From: Paenibacillus barengoltzii NBRC 101215
GTDB taxonomy: Bacteria; Bacillota; Bacilli; Paenibacillales; Paenibacillaceae
Reading direction: 5' to 3'
Assembly: GCF_004000745.1 (NCBI RefSeq)
Contig: NZ_BILV01000043.1
Location: forward strand, 1-53,731
Length of the DNA: 53,731 bases
The stretch's first letter is position 1; every line of letters starts with the position of its first letter. A model generated the notes under the pieces. It saw only the letters and a program-made list of their open reading frames with translations. It made no database searches and was not told where the DNA came from. The translations under genes were made by a program, and so were the position numbers. Shown piece by piece: positions 16,839 to 25,330 of the stretch.

Positions 16839-17774
16839 ATGAAACGGAACAGAACGTTCTCTTTCTCTAAACTTTCCAAGCTGACGCTGCTCATGGTCAT
16901 CGCGTTCACGATGATGTTTGGCGGTACGGCCTCAGCTTTCAGCGACATTAAAGGTGACCAGGAGCAAAAGGCGATCGAACGCCTGGAGAAGATGGGAATC
17001 ATTAAAGGCGACCTTCACGGCCGTTATTATCCGGCCCAGAAGCTGACAAGTGCGGAAGCCGTCACGCTGATCGTGAAAACGCTGGATCTCAACTTCGATA
17101 CGATCCGGTTCATCAAACTGCCCAAAGCCAGCGATTATTACACCAAGATAAAGGATCATGCTTGGTATTCCGAAGCCTTTGTGATCGCGAACTACTACGG
17201 GCTGGGCATTCCGAAGGACATTAACCCGGCCGCCAAAGTAACGAAGGAGCAATTTAGCCACTGGTTGTTCAAAGCGCTGAGCGTAAAGGGCGAATACGCG
17301 TTTACGATGCAATATGTGTCCATCAAGGACGAGAAGCAAATCAACAAAGACTATATGAACAGCATTCAAGCGCTGCTGAAAGCCAAAATCGTTACCTTGG
17401 ATAAGAAGGGAAACTTCGGACCAAAGCAACCGATCTCCCGCAGTGAAGCAGCAGGCATGCTTGACCGGACGCTGCAATTTATTAAAGACAATGAGCCGAT
17501 TGCGAACCCAATTCCCGGCTTGTCTAATTTTACCGTGAGCACAGACAAACTCACCAGCGACGTGACGAAGGTGACGATTACGGCGATGGCGCCGCACCCG
17601 GGCTACGGTCTGGAAGTGTCGAGCATCTCCTTTAAGGATGACAAGGCAGTCATCGACTATCGCATCGTCGAGCCTCAACCTGGGCAATTTTATCCGCAGG
17701 TCATTTCCGAGGTGAAGGCCGTCGCATACATTCCAGCCGGATTCCAGCCGGTGCTGGGCGCTCCATCCAAATAA
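16839..17774 (+). CDS. Secreted SLH-domain protein with PrcB-like C-terminus
   Basis: 311 residues from ATG 16839 behind GGGAGGG. The signal peptide ends at 'GTASA' (~residue 33). Three SLH-like repeats follow (about 34-85, 95-145 and 155-215), the first with 'GIIKGDLHGRYYPAQKLTSAEAVTLI'-type spacing and the third with 'FGPKQPISRSEAAGML'. SLH domains bind pyruvylated secondary wall polymer, so the protein should sit on the cell surface. The last ~90 residues ('HPGYGLEVSSISFKDDKAV' and 'YPQVISEVKAV') resemble the PrcB_C fold, named for a protease-complex subunit; this part is tentative. It is monocistronic. The 188-base leader (16651-16838) has no other clear feature. Confidence 0.82.
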   Translation: MKRNRTFSFSKLSKLTLLMVIAFTMMFGGTASAFSDIKGDQEQKAIERLEKMGIIKGDLHGRYYPAQKLTSAEAVTLIVKTLDLNFDTIRFIKLPKASDYYTKIKDHAWYSEAFVIANYYGLGIPKDINPAAKVTKEQFSHWLFKALSVKGEYAFTMQYVSIKDEKQINKDYMNSIQALLKAKIVTLDKKGNFGPKQPISRSEAAGMLDRTLQFIKDNEPIANPIPGLSNFTVSTDKLTSDVTKVTITAMAPHPGYGLEVSSISFKDDKAVIDYRIVEPQPGQFYPQVISEVKAVAYIPAGFQPVLGAPSK

Positions 17775-17790
17775 TCAGCATATTATGAAT

Positions 17791-17847
17791 AAAAAAGAAA
17801 GGACCGCATGGATCCGGCAGCAGCCGATCGATGGCGGTCCTTTTTTT
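17791..17847. terminator. Convergent intrinsic terminator
   Basis: AAAGGACCGC (17798-17807) pairs with GCGGTCCTTT (17834-17843). A-rich on the left and T-rich on the right, so usable by the SLH gene (+) and the MATE gene (-). Confidence 0.88.
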
Positions 17848-17857
17848 ATCGTGGAGA

Positions 17858-19228
17858 TTATGCCTTCGGCTCCGGGGTTGTTCCAAACGTCCGAATCCAC
17901 CGATAGCGATTCACCTTCACGATCGCTACAAAGCATTTCAGGATTTGATCCGATTTCAGACAGATAAACGTCAGCAGCGGCGACAACCCCCATACTACAG
18001 CGCAGAGAAAGGATGAAGGCAATACGATCAGCCACATGAAGATTAAATCGTTGTATAACACAAATTTCGTATCTCCTCCGCTGCGCACGATGCCCGTCAG
18101 CACCGGCATTTGATAAGCCGTGCCTACCGCTGTTATGGAGAGCACCGTCATAAACTGCAAGGCCAGATCCTTGGATGCCGGGGATATGGCATAAAAGCCC
18201 AGCACCATGTCTTTGATCAAGAAGAGCACGGCCCCTGTCGCCAAACCGATAAACACATAAAGCACCTGCAGCGTTTGGGCGTAAGGCTTGATTTTTTCCG
18301 GATGTCCGGCGCCAATCGTCTTCCCGATAATCACAGCCGTCGCACTGGCCGAAGCGTATGTGACGACCGACACGATTTGGAAGACTGTTGTGGCGATACT
18401 GTTCGCGGCAATCGCCGCTTCCCCCATATGCCCCAAGATTCCAGACTGTACCGCCATGGCCAGCCCCCAGAGACCGTTGGACATCAGGATGGGAGAGCCC
18501 ACGCTAAGGTATTGTTTGAACGTCCCCCGGTCAAATCGGAAGAAGTCCCGCAGCGTGAACCGGATTTTGCGATCCACTCGTTTGAGATACACCAACACGA
18601 TGACCAGCTCGATGATACGGGCCGTTAGCGTCGCCGCCGCCGAGCCTCTCACCCCCCAAGCGGGGAACCCGAAATGCCCGTAGATCAGCAAATAGTTCAA
18701 ACAAACATTGATCAGTAACGTCGACACGGAGAGGATAAATCCAACTCTGACCGTCTCCACGCTGCGCAGAGAAGCGAGCAGCAGGTTGGTTGCCGCAAAG
18801 AAGAGATAGGAAAAACCGATAATCCGTAAATACTTGGCCCCTTCTGTGATGACGTTGTCCTCGTTGGTGAATAAGGACAGGCATCCGTGCGGGAACAAGA
18901 ATACCGCCAGCCACAGCAGGAACGCCAGCAGCAGTGCGATGCGCATTCCAATGCTGGCTACCCGCTTGATGGTTCGGATGTCCCGCGCGCCCCATGCCCG
19001 TGATGAGAGGATGACAACGCCCTCCCCTACGCCCATCACAAGCATTTGCAGCAAGAACTGGATCTGGTTAGCCAGAGCTACACCGGATAAGGCCGATTCA
19101 CTGTAACCGCCAAGCATGATGTTATCCGATAAATTGACGCCAAAGGAAATAATGTTTTGCAGAGCAATCACTAAAGTTAGTCTGAAAAAGCTGTGATAAA
19201 ATGCCTTATCCTGCACCAGAAGTTTCAT
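17858..19228 (-). CDS. MATE-family multidrug/Na+ (or H+) antiporter
   Basis: 456 residues with twelve predicted membrane segments in two six-helix halves, the standard MATE length. Typical motifs are 'NLSDNIMLGGYSESALSGVALANQIQF'-type helix 1-2 residues (Asn/Asp pair near 30-34) and 'RIIGFSYLFFAATNLL'. It would export cationic drugs or metabolites in exchange for Na+ or H+. The ATG (19226-19228) has no Shine-Dalgarno; it sits in the first unit of a 3 x 20-bp repeat that runs back to the aldo/keto reductase stop codon, suggesting translation by reinitiation from the upstream gene. Confidence 0.88.
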   Translation of the reverse strand: MKLLVQDKAFYHSFFRLTLVIALQNIISFGVNLSDNIMLGGYSESALSGVALANQIQFLLQMLVMGVGEGVVILSSRAWGARDIRTIKRVASIGMRIALLLAFLLWLAVFLFPHGCLSLFTNEDNVITEGAKYLRIIGFSYLFFAATNLLLASLRSVETVRVGFILSVSTLLINVCLNYLLIYGHFGFPAWGVRGSAAATLTARIIELVIVLVYLKRVDRKIRFTLRDFFRFDRGTFKQYLSVGSPILMSNGLWGLAMAVQSGILGHMGEAAIAANSIATTVFQIVSVVTYASASATAVIIGKTIGAGHPEKIKPYAQTLQVLYVFIGLATGAVLFLIKDMVLGFYAISPASKDLALQFMTVLSITAVGTAYQMPVLTGIVRSGGDTKFVLYNDLIFMWLIVLPSSFLCAVVWGLSPLLTFICLKSDQILKCFVAIVKVNRYRWIRTFGTTPEPKA

Positions 19229-19282
19229 GTTTGCGTACCAGCTTTCATGTTTGCTTACTAGCTTTCACGTGTGCTTACCAGC
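19223..19282 (-). repeat. Three tandem 20-bp repeats forming overlapping mini-ORFs
   Basis: Units 19223-19242, 19243-19262 and 19263-19282, each differing by one to three bases. On the minus strand each ends in an RTGAAA start: GTG (unit 3), ATG (unit 2), ATG (unit 1 = MATE start). Because 20 is not a multiple of 3, each start opens a 7-codon frame ending in TGA overlapped with the next ATG (ATGA). The array spans exactly from the reductase TAA (19275-19277) to the MATE ATG. Confidence 0.9.
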
Positions 19283-20207
19283 CCAACGATTTGAAGCGGA
19301 TATCCCGTTCCCATAGCTCTTGCAGTTTTCGCAGCGATTCCTCCGGCAGAGGCGCGCTGCTTGCAGCTACATTTTCACGGAGCTGAGCGCTGTTTCGGAC
19401 GCCGGGAATCACCGTTGTCACCTCAGGATACGCCAAAATAAACCGCAGCGCCGCCATCGTCATCGTCGTGTGCTCATCTTCCAGGAAGCGAATTTGCTCC
19501 ACCAGCTTCGCGCGGGTCTGAATCACTTCCGGAGACCAGCGGCTGCGCACGCCGGAGAACGAGCTGTTGCCGTTATATTTGCCCGACAACCAGCCGGAAT
19601 CCAGCGGCACCTTAATAATGAGTGCAACATCTTTCTCCTGTGCGGCCTGAAACGCTTGTGCCGTTTCCTGATAAAAGATGTTGAACATCACTTCCATAAC
19701 CCCAAGCTGAGAATGCCCCAGCGCCTCCAACATTTCGCGGCTGGAATCGACGGACACGCCATATGCCAGAATTTTGCCTTCCGCCTTCAGATCCTCCAGC
19801 ACTTGATAGTGACCGTATTTACCATCCAGAACATCAAACGGCGGATTATGGATCAAGACCGAGTCCAAATAATCAGTTTGCAGCCGCATCAGGCTGCGTT
19901 CCACCGAATTGCGAATCTGAGATGCGGAATAATCGGTCCCTTCCGGGGAATGACCGAACTTCGTATTGATGACCGCTTTGTCCCGTTTTCGCTCCAACGC
20001 TTTGCCGAGTAAGACCTCGCTTTTGCCTTGACCGTAATTGGGAGCGGTATCAAAAAAGTTCACCCCAAGATCCAACGCCTCATGTACGAGACGGATGGCC
20101 TCATCCTCCTCCATTCCCGCCCAATCCTGCTTGTTGCCAAGCTGCCAAGCGCCAAAGCCGATTTCCGACACCTGCTTGCCGGTTGTTCCGTACCTTCTGT
20201 ACTTCAT
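19275..20207 (-). CDS. Aldo/keto reductase
   Basis: 310 residues, TIM-barrel NADPH-dependent reductase. Catalytic tetrad: Asp and Tyr in 'FFDTAPNYGQG' (~52-62), Lys in 'INTKFGHS' (~84) and His in 'LIHNPPFD' (~117). C-terminal cofactor loop 'TTVIPGVRNSAQLREN'. Family members reduce aldehydes and ketones of sugars or reactive carbonyls; the specific substrate is not clear. ATG 20207 has AGGAG 7 bases upstream. Probably the first gene of a two-gene operon with the MATE exporter, which could remove the product or a related toxic compound (inference from context only). Confidence 0.87.
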   Translation of the reverse strand: MKYRRYGTTGKQVSEIGFGAWQLGNKQDWAGMEEDEAIRLVHEALDLGVNFFDTAPNYGQGKSEVLLGKALERKRDKAVINTKFGHSPEGTDYSASQIRNSVERSLMRLQTDYLDSVLIHNPPFDVLDGKYGHYQVLEDLKAEGKILAYGVSVDSSREMLEALGHSQLGVMEVMFNIFYQETAQAFQAAQEKDVALIIKVPLDSGWLSGKYNGNSSFSGVRSRWSPEVIQTRAKLVEQIRFLEDEHTTMTMAALRFILAYPEVTTVIPGVRNSAQLRENVAASSAPLPEESLRKLQELWERDIRFKSLGW

Positions 20208-20357
20208 CCTCTCACGCTCCTGCGATGTTTGGATTTTAAATCAAGGAACTCTTGCCCCAATTCTAGACCGGATCATGTAAGCCGCGCAAGGAGAAATCCA
20301 CTCCCCCCCTTTCCTACTTGAAACCTTTCCGCATACAACGTTAAGATATATGACATA

Positions 20358-20396
20358 AAAGAGGTTTTTTACGGGAAATACCGCAAAAACCTCTTT
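20358..20396 (-). terminator. Terminator of alr
   Basis: AAAGAGGTTTTT (20358-20369) pairs with AAAAACCTCTTT (20385-20396) about 50 bases after the alr stop. The T run lies within the stem on both strands. The rest of 20208-20445 contains the reductase leader and no other gene. Confidence 0.75.
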
Positions 20397-20445
20397 ACGA
20401 AAACCGGAAGCTTGGATTATGATGCCATAAGCATGATACCTAATC

Positions 20446-21621
20446 TTACATATTTAAGATTTGAGGATATACGCGCGGGACTCGGACTCCGAGCTGACAA
20501 ACGACCTCATAGTTGATTGTTCCCATCCAATCGGCGACCTCGTCAATCGCTATCGCCGCCGTATCGCCCGTTCCGCCGAAGAGGATCACTTCCTCTCCCG
20601 CTTGGACGCCCTCTACCTCGGTGACGTCTAACATCGTCTGGTCCATGCACACTCGGCCGATGATCGGCGCCCGCTGTCCGCGAACCAGCGCAAACCCTCG
20701 GTTCGAAAGCGTCCGTGACAGCCCGTCGGCGTATCCGATGGGAACCGTGGCGATCAGCCGCTCTTCACTCGCCCGGAACGTCCGGCCGTAGCCGACGGAT
20801 TGGCCCGGCTGGATCCGCCGGAGCGAAGCGATTTTCGTCTTGAGCTGCATCGCCTGCTGCAAAGGATACTCCGGCAGCCGCAGCTGCGGCGAAGGATATA
20901 ACCCGTAGAGTGCGATCCCGATGCGAACGAGATCCAGATGCATTTGCGGGAACCGCATCGCGGCAGCACTGTTGCAGCAGTGCTTGATCGGTACGTGCAA
21001 GCCGTGGGCCTCCAGGGCATCGAGGCAAGCTTGGAACCGGGCGAATTGCTCCCACGTATACGTCGGGTCGGGTCCGTCCGCATCCGCGAAATGGGTAAAC
21101 ACGCCTTCCAGGATGACGAAGGGCGCAGCCGCTGCCGCAAGTTCAGCGAGCTCAATCACCGCCCGGGTGCTAGATAAGCCGATCCGGGACATCCCGGTAT
21201 CCACCTTCAAGTGGATGCGTGCTGCACGCCCGTACTTTCTGGCGCAAGCGATCGCCTCATGCAGGACTTCCCTGGTATCCACCGTCAAGGTAATGCCCTG
21301 CCGAACCGCTGCTTCGACGCCAAACGGTGGCGTGTAGCCGAGCACGAGAATAGGTTGTGATATACCAACCGCTCGCAGCTCTAGCGCCTCATCAACGAGG
21401 GCCACGCCAAGATCATCGGCGCCGGCATGGATGGCAGCTTGCGCCGCTTGCACCGCTCCGTGACCGTAGCCGTTCGCTTTGACTACGGCCATCAGCCGAC
21501 AGCCCTTGGCGATTTGCTTGCGGAAGAGCCCCGTATTGTGGGCGATGGCGTCCAGCGACACCTCCGCCCAAGTTTCCCGATAGCCAGTAGGGGTGGAGAC
21601 CCTTGATCGCATCATTGTCAT
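20446..21621 (-). CDS. alr: Alanine racemase
   Basis: 391 residues. PLP lysine is Lys48 in 'VVKANGYGHG'; the C-terminal domain carries the second catalytic residue in 'VPIGYADGLSR' and 'GRVCMDQTMLDV'. It interconverts L- and D-alanine in the cytoplasm, feeding D-alanine to the ddl product encoded 4 kb away and to teichoic acid D-alanylation. Length matches family norms. ATG 21621 follows AGAGGT; further ATGs at codons 3 and 4 are possible. Divergent from adeR, so the 159-base region between them holds both promoters. In an alanine-focused locus it may serve catabolism of D-alanine as well as wall synthesis. Confidence 0.93.
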   Translation of the reverse strand: MTMMRSRVSTPTGYRETWAEVSLDAIAHNTGLFRKQIAKGCRLMAVVKANGYGHGAVQAAQAAIHAGADDLGVALVDEALELRAVGISQPILVLGYTPPFGVEAAVRQGITLTVDTREVLHEAIACARKYGRAARIHLKVDTGMSRIGLSSTRAVIELAELAAAAAPFVILEGVFTHFADADGPDPTYTWEQFARFQACLDALEAHGLHVPIKHCCNSAAAMRFPQMHLDLVRIGIALYGLYPSPQLRLPEYPLQQAMQLKTKIASLRRIQPGQSVGYGRTFRASEERLIATVPIGYADGLSRTLSNRGFALVRGQRAPIIGRVCMDQTMLDVTEVEGVQAGEEVILFGGTGDTAAIAIDEVADWMGTINYEVVCQLGVRVPRVYPQILNM

Positions 21622-21780
21622 CGTGGAATACCTCTTTCCTCATAAATAATCATTATGAAGCATCTTGAAATTAAGTATAATTCAGCCGCTCCTGCCGGGG
21701 TTTGTCTCCCTATCCCAAAAAAACGGCATGATCCTAGTGCGGCTTCACAAACCATATCGCATCGGAGGTGACGTTCGCCT

Positions 21781-23028
21781 ATGTGCCAAGATCAAGACGA
21801 TATTTTCGAGCCCTATTCCGACAATCTGGAATTGCTCGCGGAGAAGATCAGCGATGTGTTAGGGCGTCCGGTCACGATCGAAGACGCCAACCATCGGCTG
21901 GTTGCCTACAGCTCGCACGAGCCGGAGACCGACGCGGCGCGGCTGGCCACCATCGTCGGGCGCCGGGTGCCCGACCAGATCATTGGCAGTCTCTGGCGAG
22001 ATGGCGTTATGCCTCGCCTATTGGAGAGCGAAGCGCCGATTCGCGTCGCCCCGATTCAAGAGGTGGGGCTTAGCGGCCGCGTAGCGACAGCGATCCGTTC
22101 AGGCTCCCGGGTGGTCGGCTTTATTTGGGTGCTGGAAGCGGAGAAGCCTTTTTCGGACCAGGAAATGGCGTTGGTCGCCAAGGCGGCCCAAGCGGCCCGC
22201 ACCAAAATGGCTAGGTGGCAGCTGCAGCGCCATAAGGAGGAAGAGGCGCATCGCGATTTTTTCTGGCAGCTGCTGACCGGGCATCTATCCAATGAAACCC
22301 TGATTCGGGATAAAGCCCAGCGGATCGGGATCACACTCCCTCCGCAGTTCCATGTGGTTGTTCTGCAGTTTGCCGCCGAAGTGAAGGAATCGTGGCAGCG
22401 GCAGGCGCTGGAGAAATGCGCTCCTCTCTCCGCGAACAGCCGGATCGTGCTGCGCGCCATTAATAAGAATCAGCTGATTTTGCTATTCGCACCGCTAACG
22501 TCGGATACGATGGATGGAGTCACCAGCCAGCTGGGGCTGCTTCAACAGAATTTGCGCACCTTTTTTTCGCCGCATTTCCTAGGATTGGCCAGCGGATGTC
22601 TCTACAGCGAATACGGACGGCTGGAAGACAGCTACCGTGAAGCGCTGCTCCTGCTTGAAGTGAAGCAGCGGTTCCCCAAGGAGACGGGAGATCACGTGAT
22701 GTATGGCGATCTCGGGTATTACCGCTACCTGCCCCGGATCTGGGAAGAGCTTCAGCAACATGGCGGCGCAGGCAGCCAACTGGCCCGGCTGCGGGCCTAC
22801 GATCAAGAGCATCACAGCGAGCTGGTGCACACGCTGGAAGTGTTTTTGGCGCATGACAGCAATGCGAAGACAGCCGCCGAAGCGCTGCATGTTCATGCGA
22901 ATACCCTGAATTACCGGCTGAAGCGAATCACTGAAATCGGCCGGATCGACTTAACCAGCATGGAGCAGAAAGTAACCTTATATTTGGAACTCAAAGCCGA
23001 ACGTTTCGGCGGCAGCAACGCATTGTGA
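21781..23028 (+). CDS. adeR: AdeR-like PucR-family activator of alanine dehydrogenase
   Basis: 415 residues. The N-terminal sensory half has a GAF/CdaR-like middle ('[22 protein letters not shown]'); the C-terminal PucR helix-turn-helix is '[28 protein letters not shown]'-type from about 355 to 400. In B. subtilis AdeR (YukF) lies directly before ald and activates it in response to alanine; gene order and orientation are the same here. ATG 21781 has GGAGGTGA 9 bases upstream. The stop codon lies inside the palindrome proposed as its operator. Name assigned by family plus context; other PucR regulators look alike. Confidence 0.85.
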   Translation: MCQDQDDIFEPYSDNLELLAEKISDVLGRPVTIEDANHRLVAYSSHEPETDAARLATIVGRRVPDQIIGSLWRDGVMPRLLESEAPIRVAPIQEVGLSGRVATAIRSGSRVVGFIWVLEAEKPFSDQEMALVAKAAQAARTKMARWQLQRHKEEEAHRDFFWQLLTGHLSNETLIRDKAQRIGITLPPQFHVVVLQFAAEVKESWQRQALEKCAPLSANSRIVLRAINKNQLILLFAPLTSDTMDGVTSQLGLLQQNLRTFFSPHFLGLASGCLYSEYGRLEDSYREALLLLEVKQRFPKETGDHVMYGDLGYYRYLPRIWEELQQHGGAGSQLARLRAYDQEHHSELVHTLEVFLAHDSNAKTAAEALHVHANTLNYRLKRITEIGRIDLTSMEQKVTLYLELKAERFGGSNAL

Positions 23029-23055
23029 AATTTCACAATGCGAGCAGTCTTTTTT
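23019..23055 (+). promoter_or_regulatory. AdeR operator that doubles as the adeR terminator
   Basis: A perfect 24-bp palindrome (arms CGCATTGTG and CACAATGCG around AAATTT, 23019-23042) covers the adeR TGA and is followed by TCTTTTTTCT. In B. subtilis an inverted repeat centred at -74.5 of ald binds AdeR and is also thought to be a rho-independent terminator. Here a TATACT -10 (23093-23098) would start RNA near 23105, putting the palindrome centre (23030.5) about 74-75 bases upstream. Confidence 0.8.
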
Positions 23056-23131
23056 CTCATATCTCCACAAACAAAAATTGCAGCTCCTGTCCTATACTGA
23101 TGTCAGATCGTTTGACAGAGGAGGTTACCGC

Positions 23132-24265
23132 ATGATCGTTGGAGTCCCCAAAGAAATTAAAAATAATGAAAATCGAGTTGCCCTGACCCCATCGGGCGCC
23201 TATTCGCTGGTTCAAGCAGGTCACTCGGTATGGATCGAGACTCAGGCGGGTGCTGGCAGCGGCTTTGAGGATACGGAATATGCGGCCGCCGGGGCCAAGG
23301 TGGTCAGCCGTGCCGCCGAAGCTTGGTCGGCTGATCTGGTTATGAAGGTAAAGGAACCGCAGCCGTCGGAGTATGGCTTCTTCCGTCCAGGTCTGATCCT
23401 GTTCACATATTTGCATCTGGCGCCGGAACCGGAACTGACCCAAGCGTTAAAAGATCAAGGCGTGACCGCGATCGCGTATGAAACGGTCGAAGTGAACAAA
23501 ACGCTGCCGCTGTTGACGCCGATGAGCGAGGTTGCCGGGCGGATGTCCGTGCAAATCGGAGCGCAGTTTCTGGAGAAGCCGCATGGCGGCAAAGGCATCC
23601 TGCTCGGCGGTGTGCCTGGCGTGAAGCGCGGGAAAGTGACGATCATCGGCGGCGGTGTCGTTGGCACGAATGCAGCCCGAGTAGCCATCGGTCTGGGTGC
23701 CGATGTGACGATCATCGATCTGAATCCAGATCGCCTGCGGCAGCTGGAGGACATCTTTGGCTCCAGCGTGCAGACGCTGATGTCAAATCCGCAGCACATT
23801 GCCGAAGCGGTTGCCGAATCCGACCTGGTGATCGGCGCGGTGCTGATCCCTGGTGCCAAGGCGCCAAAGCTGGTCACCGAAAGCATGGTAAAAACGATGC
23901 GCCCCGGCTCGGTGATCGTGGACGTGGCTATCGACCAAGGCGGCATCTTTGAAACGGTCGACCGAATCACGACCCATTCCGATCCGACCTACGTGAAGCA
24001 TGGCGTCGTGCATTACGCCGTAGCGAATATGCCGGGCGCCGTGCCGCGCACCTCTACGCTCGCGCTGGCTAACGCTACGCTGCCTTATGCGCTGGAGATC
24101 GCTTCGAAGGGCCTTTACACGGCGCTCAGTGAGCGGGCCGCTCTGCGCAAAGGCGTCAACGTCGCCGCAGGTGTGATCACGTACGCCTCTGTAGCCCGTG
24201 ACCTGCACTATGAGTATGTGCCGGTTGAAGAGGCGCTGGAGCTGTCCAGCCCGCCAGTGAACTAG
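23132..24265 (+). CDS. ald: L-alanine dehydrogenase
   Basis: 377 residues from ATG 23132 (AGAGGAGG 7 bases upstream). The frame is open further upstream, but the conserved N-terminus '[20 protein letters not shown]' begins here. The substrate site includes Lys in 'VMKVKEP' and His in 'FTYLHLA'; the NAD-binding Rossmann motif is '[12 protein letters not shown]' (~170) with 'DLNPDRL'. It oxidatively deaminates L-alanine to pyruvate and ammonium with NAD+, as a soluble hexamer. In Bacillus it is alanine-induced through AdeR and needed for normal sporulation. Followed at once by a terminator shared with ddl. Confidence 0.95.
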   Translation: MIVGVPKEIKNNENRVALTPSGAYSLVQAGHSVWIETQAGAGSGFEDTEYAAAGAKVVSRAAEAWSADLVMKVKEPQPSEYGFFRPGLILFTYLHLAPEPELTQALKDQGVTAIAYETVEVNKTLPLLTPMSEVAGRMSVQIGAQFLEKPHGGKGILLGGVPGVKRGKVTIIGGGVVGTNAARVAIGLGADVTIIDLNPDRLRQLEDIFGSSVQTLMSNPQHIAEAVAESDLVIGAVLIPGAKAPKLVTESMVKTMRPGSVIVDVAIDQGGIFETVDRITTHSDPTYVKHGVVHYAVANMPGAVPRTSTLALANATLPYALEIASKGLYTALSERAALRKGVNVAAGVITYASVARDLHYEYVPVEEALELSSPPVN

Positions 24266-24283
24266 GCGATTTCACTTACATCA

Positions 24284-24315
24284 TGAAGAGATCCGCTATC
24301 GCGGGTTTCTTATTT
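24284..24315. terminator. Convergent terminator between ald and ddl
   Basis: AGAGATCCGC-TATC-GCGGGTTTCTT forms an imperfect stem followed by TATTTTAT. It lies 20 bases after ald and touches the ddl stop. Confidence 0.65.
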
Positions 24316-25266
24316 TATGTGGGCGCTATGCTGTGGTGTGAAAGACGACTCCCCCCGTTCGGCCAGCGACAGCTCGATGATTCGGTCGAGCAGTTCGCTG
24401 TAAGGGATGCCAGCGGCAGCGGCGCTGCGCGGGAGCAAGCTGTTCGCTGTCATCCCCGGCAGCGTATTTACCTCCAGCACGTAAGGCACTCCGTCCTTGA
24501 GAATCATATCGACCCGGGCGTAGACACGGCATTGCAGCAACCGATAGCAAGCCAGCGCTGCTTCGCGCACCCGTGCCGCAACATCGGGAGGCAGGGTGAT
24601 CGGCTTTTCCTCCGCCCCGCCATCGCTGTATTTGGCTTCGTAGTCAAACCACTCCGCTCCATTGGCCGCCCGGATGCCCAGCACCGGGAGCAGCTCCCCG
24701 TCCAGGATCGGGCAGGTGATTTCCTGGCCGGACACCATGGACTCAACGAGCACGGACTCGCCCCATCGGAACGCTTCCTCCAGCGCGCTGCCTAATAACT
24801 CCGGCCGATCAACACGCTGGACACCGATACTGGAGCCTCCGGCATTTGGCTTGACGAACAGCGGATATGTGAGTCCCGCTGCCTTGGATTCCCACGTTCC
24901 GTCCGCGAACATTCGCCGATCCAAATAGGCTCCGTCCGGCGTCGCGATCCCTTCGGTCTGCAGCAGCCGCTTCGTCAGATTTTTATCCATGCATAAGCTG
25001 CTGGACAACACGCCGCTGCCCGAATACGGGATGCCCATTGTCTCCAGCACGCCTTGTACGGTACCGTCCTCGCCAAAAACACCATGCAGCGCCAGTAAAG
25101 CGAAGTCAATCCCCCTCACCCGGTCGATCAGCTCCTCGCGCTTCGTTAGCTCAATCGGTATCACTTCATATTTATTGGAGTCCAGCTTCCCCACGATTTC
25201 CTTCCCCGTCATCAGCGAGACCTCGCGTTCCGAGGAGACGCCGCCCATAATGACGCCAACCTTCAT
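24310..25266 (-). CDS. ddl: D-alanine--D-alanine ligase
   Basis: 318 residues from ATG 25266 (AAGGAG 9 bases upstream); the frame extends 12 codons further but the family N-terminus 'MKVGVIMGGVSSEREVSLMTG' begins here. ATP-grasp fold: 'MDKNLTKRLLQTEGI', 'FVKPNAGGSSIGV', omega-loop segment 'EVNTLPGMTANSLLPR' with Mg ligands Glu and Asn. It joins two D-alanines using ATP for the peptidoglycan stem peptide. It follows the MocR-type regulator gene by 64 bases on the same strand, which suggests dedicated control. This is the short (~320 residue) B-type Ddl rather than the longer VanA-like form. Confidence 0.94.
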   Translation of the reverse strand: MKVGVIMGGVSSEREVSLMTGKEIVGKLDSNKYEVIPIELTKREELIDRVRGIDFALLALHGVFGEDGTVQGVLETMGIPYSGSGVLSSSLCMDKNLTKRLLQTEGIATPDGAYLDRRMFADGTWESKAAGLTYPLFVKPNAGGSSIGVQRVDRPELLGSALEEAFRWGESVLVESMVSGQEITCPILDGELLPVLGIRAANGAEWFDYEAKYSDGGAEEKPITLPPDVAARVREAALACYRLLQCRVYARVDMILKDGVPYVLEVNTLPGMTANSLLPRSAAAAGIPYSELLDRIIELSLAERGESSFTPQHSAHIK

Positions 25267-25330
25267 TCTGTTTCTCTCCTTCACCCGTTGTTTTACGTCC
25301 ATGCAGCACCTAACTCGAACTCTCTTGCAA

